The position numbers and the translations under genes are program-made. DNA of 64,000 bases from Adenanthera pavonina (Eukaryota > Streptophyta > Magnoliopsida > Fabales > Fabaceae), in the NCBI GenBank assembly GCA_026686845.1, contig JAIVEN010000004.1:21546827-21610826 (forward strand), given 5' to 3'. The number at the start of each line of letters is the position of its first letter. The first letter of the stretch is position 1. Under the pieces are notes generated by a model that had not been told where the DNA came from, made no database searches, and saw nothing but the letters and a program-made list of their open reading frames with translations. Of the stretch, positions 27,201-39,200 are shown in pieces.

Positions 27201-30200
27201 ATGGTACCTTCGAAAGCCGGAGGATTAAACTTTCGAAAGTCCTTCAATTGTGAGGAGATACCCCTTCTTCCAACCCTTGGGGCTCTCTCAGGTTCCACCA
27301 CTGTTTCATCCTCACCAGCATTCAAATCCACAAACATTCCAGCTTCTTCATTCACTTCCTCCTGTTCTTGCCTGTCCATCCTTTCTTGCAACCTGTTCAA
27401 CGTTTCTCCATGAGTATTCACCTGATTACTGAGGCCAGCCAGCATCTCATGCATCTGCCTCATCAGGTCACTGTTACTCTGTCTTCCTCTGCGAGACATT
27501 CTTCCTACATACAAACAACAACATATTCAATTATATAGTTCTGGACTAGCATTGCAGTGGGAATATAGTCTATGTATTCAAACTTGTGCCAAGTAGTACT
27601 TCAAGCAGGAACAATGGCCCAAAACCATTGCTCTGATACCAAAATGTAACATCCTACCTCCTGACACCTCCGAACTTAACCAAAAACTTCGAAATCTGAC
27701 CCTACACACCCTGACATCTCAAAACAACTCTTCATATTCATAAACACAGCGAAAACGACACAAAAGAACCAAAAATTGGGCTGGGGCCGCGGCCGCTACA
27801 GTACCGCCGCGGCTTCGGCCTCCCCTATCTCAACATCGCTTCTGTCTCCTCTGGCGCCGCGGCGCCCCCTTGCTGATATACCATATCAGCAATTTCAACA
27901 CTCCAGGGCGAACTTCTGACGCGCATAACTTTATGCTCCGACCTCCGATTGACTCGATTCCAACTCCTACAAGTCAATCTAGTCCCCATCTATCCAAGGA
28001 CACCACTTTTACCTCAATCCAACTCCGTATGGAGATTCTGGACCCTTGACTCCGTTTTGACCACTTATTGACCAAAACTTATCACTAGCCACCCCCAATT
28101 GCCACCAAGGGCAACTGGTCGCTCAGAGACCATTCATACAGGTCCAAAACCCCCAAACCAACCTGTCCAAAGAGGTTTTACCTCAAAGGAACCACTCCTC
28201 TGAGATTTGACCCCTTGGAACCCAACCTAAACAAATGGGCTACCGTCCCTTACGCAAACCAACAAGGCCCAACAACACTCTGAACTTACCCGAAACTGTC
28301 ACACATACTACTCAACGACATTCAACCATACATACCACATACATAAACATCCATACATAGCCAATCTCAATCATAACATTATCCATTACAAACCATGCTA
28401 TCCTACTTGGCATAAGATACTAATACAACATACACACGCTACATAGACTATTCCCACGTACACAGCTACTCCCGCGTCTTCTCCGGACTAGTGCCAGAAC
28501 CGTCACCTGAAAGGTTAGTTTATGGGAGAGGGGGTGAGACAATGTCTCAGTAACCGGGAACAACAACCACACACACATATATATATATACTGATCCATAC
28601 AGTCGTGCAATGCAATGCTAATGAATGGTATACATGTTCTCCCTCATACACGGCTAGAACCACGAGCTATCGTCATCATAAGACATTCAATAGATGATTC
28701 CCTTCCAACAGTCGGTGAAGACCGATTCCAGGACATCACCAAGCTCACCTTACCCTAATGCAACCGGGCCAATGGTTACACTAGAGTTCGGACCGTGGCT
28801 CTCCTTCCCCTGGACCGTGGCATGCAATAGTATGGGGATGCTACACATCATAACATATACAATCATCAAGCCGTGCATACCACGATATGTAGAAAACCGT
28901 ACACACATACACAATCAATATCGTGGTATGAAAAGGAACATGCATATACGTACATATACATATCAACATATAATCACATAAAACAAACATCCGGTTACCT
29001 TAATTGTCGTTACCACACACACACGATTTCCACAAGCTTCCTTGAACTGTCCAGTACGCGTGAACCCCTCTTGATTAGCCAACAACCTTTATCATGTCAC
29101 AAATCTCCCATTAGCACAATATACCAACAAATCAAACCTCACAATTCCACCACATTAACCTAACCCAAGGTTCCAACACCCTTTACACGCATCAATAAGC
29201 TCTTAGGGATTACTCAAACACTACACAACCTCAAATACCTCGGATTCCTAAGAGCTATTACCGAAGACAACCTAGGGTTAAGCTCTAAACACACATAAAC
29301 CCTTCAAAACTCACATCAAAGCAACAAGAACACAAAACACACTTCAACAACCCCAAGACAACCATTTCAATCGGTGGATTTCACCTCAACCCAGAAATCC
29401 AACCATACAACCGAAAATCCCAAATTTCAACCGAAGAAACTGGAAAGAGAGGAGTAGGGAACGTTTACCAACTTGAATCCAAGCTCCCGATGGACGAGAA
29501 TCACTCTGGGACACCGAAAATGCCGAACCCTTGCACTGCTCCTCGTCTCTCTGCGTCGCTCCCTTCGTTTCCTTTCTTTCTTTCGCGTCCGACTGATCCG
29601 GATTTAAATAATTTTTTCCGACTCTCGCCGCGGCTCCAATACTCCTCGCCGCGGCTCCACCAAATTTTCCAGAACAACGCCACTGGGAAGCTTCTCGCCG
29701 TGGCGGCCCTGCTCTTCGCCGCGGCGTGGAGCTCTTCCAGACTCCACTTGAGCCTTCCTTCATCCTGATTCCTCCGGTCCTGAACACAATGCCAAGAAAA
29801 ATATCATGAGGGGTATTACAATCCCACAATGGTTGGGGTCAGTATAAACCTGTCAATATAAATTCGGCCAGTTTTCATGAGGTTTGTCAGGTTTATTTGC
29901 TTTCTTTTTTGTTAGTTAGGCTGGCTTCCCAAGAGAGGGGGTGAATTGGGAAGATTAGAAATTTTCTGCAAAATATCAAAGAGGTGAAGAATGCAATATA
30001 TGATGGTAAAACAGAGTATAAATAAATAACTGTGAAAGTGGAAGAAAAGAGAAGAAGACTCAGAAATTTATCCTGGTTCGGTCTCTCCACTTGACCTACG
30101 TCCAGTCCCCAAGTCACCACTTGAGATTTTCCACTATTCTGCAAGAATTCAGTGGGCTTCTTGCAAATGCCACTGTACAACGTTTGTGATCTATTTTCTA

Positions 30201-33200
30201 GAGCTCACTCATTCACTCTCTGCACTTTCACTAAGTGATTTTCAATCCCTTGTGATATCCCCTCACAAGAAAATCTATCTTCCAGATAAATATTAGATTG
30301 TTTACAAAGATTAAACTCTCTTAAATAGAGTGAATATGAAAGTTGAAGTACAAACTATTGAAGTGTGAGAGTATGAAGCTTTAAGTGAATGATTTGGCAG
30401 AGTTTCAGTATATACAAAATTAAAATCATTACCCACAACTTCAAATGATGTTATATTTATAGATTTAGGTATCAGATATCCGTTAGAGACAAAATCTATC
30501 CGTTGGAGAAGTTATCCAATCGTTACTCTGAAAAACTATCCGTTAACCAACCGCATTTAATGCTTCTAACATACTGAAATTCAAATTTCGGTTGGTCAAC
30601 AGATGAATTTCGCAGAGACCGATGGTTAACAGCTTCAACATTAAAAGCCTGAAGTTCGTCTGTCATGAAGTGAAATTCAAATTTTGATATTTTGAAAATG
30701 TTTTTTTGTTGTGACATACGAATTTTCAAGTGTAAAGTTTTTCTGTTGAGTGTAAACAGTACTTTCAATTTGCTACAGTACCTTCAAAATTTGAATTTTG
30801 GAACCCCAAAATTCATCTGTCTATAGCTGGTTTACAAGGCTCAGTAGTTCATATAGTTCAAAATTCAAATTTTCAAATATCAAAATTCGTCTGGCAGAGA
30901 GACCTCTTTTCAGACAAAATTCAAAATTCGAATTTATAAATATTGTCATTCGTATGTCAACATATCACTGCAACAGACTCAAAAGCTTAGTTTCTGAAAT
31001 TTGAATTTTCATGTTCAAAGTTCATCTGTCAGTGGGCAATTTTGACATTCAATCCAAACTTAGTTTCAGATGAACTTTGACATAATTTCAGACAAATTTC
31101 TATAGTTTTCATAAGTTTCATTTTGTCTGAAATTCGAATTTTTAAAACCCAAAGTTCGTCTATTGCTTAAGCCTTCTTTCAGACACTTATCAAAATTCGA
31201 ATTTCATCAAGTCAAAATTCGTCTGTCATAGAGTCATCTCTTCATACTTGTTCAGTTTCAGTGCGAAATTCAAATTTCCAAAGGCCAAAGTTTGAACTTT
31301 CATTAAGACAGATTGATATTAACCTTTTAAACTTCGTCTGTTGGTGGGTGTTTTTCAAATATTCCATGATTTAACACAGAATCAAGATTTTAAAACTTCT
31401 TTCTACCAAATCAAAATCTTTTACTCAAATAAAACACTACTAAACATCCTACAACAAACTTTGCACAGATTTCTCCAGGATTTCTTCACTTGAACTGTTT
31501 GTGCACCTTTGATATCTTTTATTCCAAGCTCTTGAGAGTTGATTTGGAATCATCAAAACTTCTTGATTCAACATTTTTTACTGTTTTTATTTTAACCAGT
31601 TGGAATTAAGTTATGGATAGAAAAGGTTTTACCATTTTAGTTTGTCAATTTTTCAGTTGAACTAGCTTATCTGTGCTATTTTTTCAATAAATACAGGTAC
31701 TGGCATATTCAAAGGCACAAGGTCCATAGTTTGAAATTCACAAACTAGTTGACACAATAACTCGTCGGTCTTTCACGAGTTGTCAATTTTATTGGCTTTT
31801 CTTTTCTACTACTTTTCGTTTTGATCGATTAAGTTTTGAACTAGACAAGGTTTTAGGTGCCAGTTTTTCAATTAAACCGCCTAGTCTTGTTAAGTTTTTT
31901 TTTAACTTTGGCTTCATGAGACATGTCCTAACTAGCATCAATTATATGAAGAACAAATAAAATATCAATCTTATGCTTAAATGATAAAGAAGTGTAACAA
32001 CCCTTATTACATTATCCTGAAACTTAGTCTCTAGTTAATGAAGTAGAATTGATGATGTGTGCATGACCAGAGGAATCAAGGTGGAGAAAAGAGTAAAGTG
32101 GAGGCAGAGGAGCTCCACGCCATGGTGAGACACAGGGTTGTGGCGGAAAATGAGCTATAACTTTAAAAAATTTTTGGACAAAAAGGGTTTCATGCTGCTG
32201 CAAACTTACCCACCATCGTAGCGTCAAGCCTCAAAATTTTATAAATTAGAAGCAATTTACTTAGCCGAAGTAGAGAAAAACGGAGGAGAAAAGAGGGAGC
32301 TACATTAGGGCTTTGGATTTCCTGCCCTTGGAGGTGATTTCTGGACTCTAAACGCTTGATAAATTGTTGGTAAGTGATTCTTGATCTTCCCTCTCCATTT
32401 TTCTTTGATTTTTTAGTTGGATTTTCAGATATATAAGTCAAGTTCCAGTTTTGGCAGAATCCTACCAATTAAAATGGATGTAATGGTATCAGTGAAGTGT
32501 GATTTAGTGTTAATGATGCTTGTGTATGAATTTCAGATAGAGTATATGTGATTTATGCCTAACCCTAGGTTATTGTTGGTTGAGGAGATTAGGAATCTGA
32601 AATGTATAGAATTGATTATGGTTTAAATGGTTGTATGAGGTTCATTGATGTATGAAAATTTGGTTGGAACCTTGGGTTAAGCCTAAATAGTTGAGTTATG
32701 AATTTTGGATAATTATACTATATGTTGATAGTAGACATTATAACATTGTAGTGACTGTTTAGTTGACCGGAGGAGTACAAGTCGTGGTTGGGCAATCCAA
32801 GAAGTTTGTGGAATCATGTGTGGGGTATTGACAACCTAAGGTAACCGGGTGTTTGTGATTTATGTGAATATATGTTGATATATATATATGCCTGTTCCTT
32901 TTCATACCACGATATTGGTTGTGTATGTGTATGGTTTTTCTATATATCGTTATATGCACATGGCTAGTTGAGATAGGATGAATGTGTATGATGTGTATTT
33001 ATGATGCTGTAGCATCCCCATACCATTGTATACCAGCATGTCCATATGATGATTACGATGATGATATATATATACATATGTGTTTCAGGCATGTTGGCAT
33101 GACATTTACATCATCACCATATGATTGCATAGTGATATATTGATGTTGAGGTGATGATGAGATGGGATATGATGATGATGATATGATAAAGATCTCTGCC

Positions 33201-36200
33201 ACTAAATCCTCTCCAATAGATAGGAGAGCCAGGTGGCAGTGAAAAAAATGATATGATGAAACATCCTTGTCACTAAATCTTCTCTTATGGTTAGGAGAGC
33301 CAAGTGACAGTGGATTTAGGGATGCACCTTTCCTAAATTATCACCAATTCACAATGGTCTAGGGGAAGGAGAGCCACGGTCCGAGCACTAGTATAACCTT
33401 TCATTAGGTTACATTAGTATAAGGTGAGTTTGGTGATGTTCCGGAATCAGTCTTCACTAACTGTTGGAAGGAAATCATCTATTTAAAATATCTTGTGATG
33501 ACGACAGCTCATGATTCTAATCGTGTATGAGGGAGAACATGCATACCATTTCATTTGCTTTCCATTACATCACATGCACCATTGTATGTATTGTTAAAAG
33601 ATATATATTGCCTATGGTTGTTCCTGGTTACTGAGACTTTGTCTCACACCCCCTCCCATGATTAACATTGCAAGTGAAGTTTTTTGGTACTAGTTAGGAG
33701 AAGACTAGGGAGTTGTAGTGTCTCAAACATGAGAATTTTCAAGTCATGGTAGTATGTTATATTGTCTATGTATGCATTGTGCCAAGTAGGATAGCATGTT
33801 TGTAATCTATATGATAACAATGATATTGAGATGATGATGGTCCTTTGATGTTGATGATGATGAATTTGTATATGTGGTATGTATGGGTGTGTATGTGCGA
33901 TGATGGTTTAGGCCTCGGCATGGTTCGTTATTGATGGAATAGGTCTTTTGTGTCAAGACGGTCGTATGTGAGCCCAAAAAGGGGATTTTGGGCCTAGATG
34001 GTGTGATTTGGGCATATAGCCCATTATGTGAATTTGGGTTTAAGGGTGTTAAATCTCAAAGAAGCGGTTCTTTTGAGGTGAAACCTCTTTGGACAAGTTG
34101 ATTGAATCGATTAGAACTTGTGTGAAAGGTCTATAATGGTCAAATTGTCTTTAGTGGCAATTCAAAAAGATTTGTGGTGAGTGTTGGTCAAAAAGTGGAC
34201 AAAACAGTGATGGGTGTCCAAAATCTCCATACAGAGATAAACTTGGGTAAAGTTGGTGTCCTTGGTTAGATTAGGAAAATGTTGACTTGTAGGAGTTGGA
34301 ATCAGGTCAGTCGAAAATCAGAGCATAAAGTTATGTGTGTCGCAAGTTCACCTGAAAAATTAGCAATTTGCTAATATGGAAACTGATACTGGTGCTGCGG
34401 CACCAGAAATTTGGTTGCGGCGCCATGCGCTACTGCCTCATTGAGTCTATGGCACTACTGTAGCTAGCTAGGACCTTAGCCTTGTTTGTTGTTATTTGGT
34501 GTTATTTTGAGGTTCTGATGTTTTGGGAGTTAAAGTTGGGGTGCTCTAGTTTGGTTTGCTCAGGTTTTGGGATTTTTGGTCAAGAATGGAAGTGTGCTGA
34601 AGTAGGGTGTTACAAGAAGAACCTCATGAACACACATAAACTTATATATAAGCTTTTAGTATCATGGAAAAAATATACTCATATAAATGCCAACTTATGA
34701 CAACACTTCAAATTGAATTTCATAAAACATAACATTTAAGAGATTGTCTAAAAAAAGTTTGATTAGTTTGTCTTTGTCAAATAAAAATATTTGTTCATTA
34801 AAAATATATTCATTGAATAACGACTAAAGAGTTATCATACACAATACTAGTTTAAGTGAAGATAACAAGTGTACTTTCAATAAGCTTGTTTCATGCCATG
34901 CATAAAGTTTTTTTTATTAAAAATCCTCAGTTCAATGCCTTACATCTATTATGATAGATGTATACAAAATTAATGTACCCGAAAGCCATAGATCATAGTG
35001 CTGCTTTTCTTCATTTCTTTTATAGTTTATAGAAGATAAGATTAAAAAACTGTGCTTGATATTAAGCAAAACGGGATAAATGAATGTCAAAGAATAATAA
35101 GTACGTAGCTTAATTACGTAAACACACATAACTAAAAATAACACAATCTTGAAAGGAGATATGTAAACCTAACGTCAGCAATCTAATTTACTGAAAGTAT
35201 ACCTTCTAAGTTATTGCGATCGAGGTCTAACTGTTGAAGCATAGTTAAGTTTCCAATGCATCTTGGTATGTGGCCAGACAGGGTATTATTACCAAAGTAT
35301 AAGATTTTCAGATTTGTAAGATTGCAAATTTCATTTGGAATACCTCCTGCATTATATGACCAAAAAAGCCACATTATTAGGTGCAGTTACGGATAAAAGA
35401 AAATATATTAAATGAAAAATTAGTAATGCATTTCTCGATTTGTGTGTATCATCCGGGCCATGCATATATTTTTTTGAATTCATTCTTTTTAAGTTATTAA
35501 GATCAAGAGATAATTTTGAAGCTTCATAAGACTTGTTCCTTCTCAATATTTTCAATCAAATTTTATTCTTGCAATAGAACCGCTCTCGTGTAAATTTCAA
35601 TTTTAGAATTAGGGTAATGTAGAGGAAATATAACCTCAATTAGACTTTAATTTGAATCCCCTATTTCTCTCCTTAATGAGTTTGGCCCCCAACATCTCTT
35701 CTCAAAATGCATTTAACTTCCTTACTAAAAAAAGTTTCTATTTAGGAATTTATTTTCGGAAATATAAAGTTATGCAAGTTTTTCATCACGGTCTTTGTAG
35801 CTGCCTAGCTATGAGCTAATTTGAATTGAATGGTTCAAGTTGGCAATCATAACGATCATATCCTTTGGTTATATAAAATATGCTGCAACTTGAGAGTTAC
35901 AATTTTAAATTCAATTTACAACAATGCACTAGTGGAGTTAATTGAGCTAAAGTATCAAATAGTTATCATTTTATTGTCAGCTAAATAAAACTAAGAAGAC
36001 TAAATGACAAGTTATAATAATGTTTGCAGCGAAGGAAAAGATTATAGGAAATATAGTTAAACAATCTCACTTGAGATCAATTTTTATTGTTAAACATTTG
36101 TTCATAGATTTTTCCCCCCAAAAATTAGCTTTCCAAACAAATTAACAAACAGTAGTAACTACAAGTTAACTTATATTTTTCACTTGCAATGAAATTTGCG

Positions 36201-39200
36201 AAAAAATTATATAATTTTAACCTCATTAAACAATTGTTCTTTTTTCTTCTTTAACCGTCTTTCCAAACAAATAAAGAAATTCGTTGAACAAGTCTTGAGT
36301 TATAATTAATAACCAGCTTCTGTTATAAAGTAAAGGAATAATTATATATAAAAGAACAAAAATTCCGGCACTCATACAAATTTATAATATAGCATGTTAA
36401 TATAGTATTGAAAATAAATGCACATTTATAAATACCAAAATGCCACATAACTACTGAAGTGATTGAGTAAAATATGGCATTCAAAAGATTATCTAAAAAA
36501 ATAGAGGCACATTTGATTAATTTATCCTTTTTTTTAGTTAAAAATATTTAATGAGTACATATATATCTTCCAAGGCTGGCTTGTCACAAATATTGATTTA
36601 ATTAGTACACATCCTTTGTTTAGTGCGATGTATGAAATAAAAAGTTGGAGTGCGAACTACTAATTTTGAACATGAAAAAAAAATCATGGTAATCACTTAG
36701 TCTTTGATATTAATATATAAATACATTTTAAATGTTGCCTCACATATAAGATTTTAGCAAGGGTCAAAATGATAATGTATCAAAGATCATTATAGATGAA
36801 TTTAGATTGACCAATGGAAGCCAAAACTGTCTGCAAAGCCAAAAACTGTCGTTGTACCTTTTTTTTCTTCTTTCATTGTCATTAACCAAAAGAAAATTAA
36901 CTATACTTTATAATAAATAAAATTTTCCTAGACAATGTTTGAGAGAAGCTATTAATTATCAAATTGTATAGTTTTCAGATTTTAACAAACCAGCTCGGGA
37001 TTGTCTCATGCAATGCAATAACCAAAAACCACCTCAAAAGAAAAGGACAACAATAAAAGGAAAACGCAATATGTCGTTTATAGTGATGCAGATAAAACAT
37101 GAAAATAAAAAAAAAATGATAGTAGCACATCATAATTTGATGAAAAGAATACCTTGTAACTTATTGTGACCAAGATATAACTCTTGAAGCATATTCAAGT
37201 TTTTAATGCTTGTTGGTATGCGGCCAGAAAGCTTATTAACACCTAAAGATATAATATTCACATTTGTCAAATCACCAATTCCATGGGGAATATCTCCAGC
37301 AATGTGGAAGGAAAAAAAAAAACCTCATTGATATGAGTGCTAATATATAAGAAACAATATTGAAAATAAAATGAGTAGCACTTATTATTTTCTCAATGCA
37401 TATCTAGTTTTTATGTTAGTGTGATCAAAATATAACCTTACAACTCGTGTATATATATATATATATATAAAGAAAAGACAAAAGAAAGAAAGATAGGTAA
37501 AGCTCATGAACCTCGATAAGTGTTTCATGGGACGTATCCAAAACATCCACAGTAGCAAAAAGCCCAATAGTAAGTACCTTAAAAGTTTCGCTTGTGCTGA
37601 ACATTTTAATAAAATTTATATATTCGACGACATTGCACAAATGTTCTTCTTTATATATTTTTCTCCTAAAACTGGCTAGTTGACTGTGTAAGATTTAATC
37701 ATATACATTATTAAATCAATGTAAAAGATCTAGTGTATATGTTGAACATAGACACATAACTGATTTAGCTAGCCATAATTTTGATGAGGAGAGGCTACCT
37801 AAGTCTTCCTTTCTAAGTCCCTAAAATTTTAGCATATTTTGTTGGGAAAATTCATTGAGTTAGAGAAGGCACTCGGCATATTAAATAATATTTTTTGTGT
37901 CCACTCACTTTAAGCTTCAATAAAATATAATGGCCCATACTTCTCACTGCTAACTACACTTAATAAATAAAACAAATCGTCAGTTTTGGCCTAATAACCT
38001 TTGATCAACTTAATATAATTTTGAGTTTCTATTATCTTAAAGACCACCAATTAACCAGTTTTTAGAAAATAGATAACAATTAATTATGTCTGCCCAGAAA
38101 ATAAAATATTCATAAAATTTTCCAATATCCCCAACAAACAAAAAGAAATTTTATCATTCACCAAAAAGAGAAAAAAGAAATTTTATGCAGATAAAATATT
38201 CCCATGAAAAATGAATATATAAAAACAAAATTTCACGAACAATACAAATTGATAATAATAGTTTATAATGTTGGAACAAAATATAAACTCATATACCAAT
38301 ACAAATTAATGACATATTCACAAAAGGAATTATGTAAAATATATCTCCCAAATGATTGGCTAAATGAAAAAGAATTTTAAACAACATTTTATTTTTTTTT
38401 CTGCTTCTTAAATAAAAATACTTAATTATATAAGAAAATATAACATTCCAGGCGAACCAGTTAAAAAGCTGTTAGCCAAAATGATTAGTTATATGAAGAT
38501 AACTTAAAAAGAAACGTATACATCCGGGGTCAAAAATTGTTCTATGTAGTCTGTAAATTTTTAGTGTGAAAAGTTATAGTTTTCTAACTTTAACAAATTG
38601 AGTAAATATATAGGACAATACCCCACCATTGAAAATTCTAGCACGAGACAAAATTATAAAGAACCCAAGATAAGAAAACATTAAAGTCAAATTAAAGGTG
38701 TATTTTTCTCTTTCATTCTTATTTATAATTTAAGAGACAGGAATATAATTATATTTGATAACAAACAAAAAGAGGTAAATGAAAGTTTAAGAAGAAATTG
38801 TAAATAGCTTACTTGAGACACACAAAAAGATTCCTACTTAAAAGGGATTGTGTAGACACTAACATATATATTCCAAATTGATAGGAATGATTTCAAAGAT
38901 TATATAAATTTGTTCTTATCAGATAAAAAAAACATATATCCAATATTCTCCAAGGCATACCTTCTAAAGAGTTGTAAGACAAAGACAACAGCTGAAGGGA
39001 GGATAAGTTTGAAATAGTTGGAGGTATTCTTCCTGAAAAATTGTTCTGTGAAAGGCGTAAAATCTTCAAATGTTGAAGTGTTCCAATCTCAAGTGGAATG
39101 GATCCTTTGATAAAATTGCAGCACCAATTCAAGGTCTCTAACTTTGACAAATTGCATACACTAGGAGGAATAGTACCTCCGAAACTATTATTGCGCAAAA

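Larger units (their letters stand above)
20344..29820 (-). mobile_element. Full-length Ty3/gypsy chromovirus (family A1), recent insertion
   Basis: 9,477 bp on the minus strand with two LTRs, an initiator-Met tRNA primer site, a polypurine tract, and a single gag-PR-RT-RH-IN frame of about 1,550 codons (27514-22862) with a chromodomain-like tail. Flanks carry the perfect duplication ATCCC. The LTRs differ by only about ten substitutions in about 2.1 kb plus three larger indels, which points to a young insertion. Four in-frame stops break the frame and no frameshift was found. The clade is probably Tekay/Del, judged from the domain order, the long LTRs and the C-terminal LRNKTIKLVKVLW / VTWETE motif. 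It sits in RLK intron 3, in the same orientation as that gene. Confidence 0.93.
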
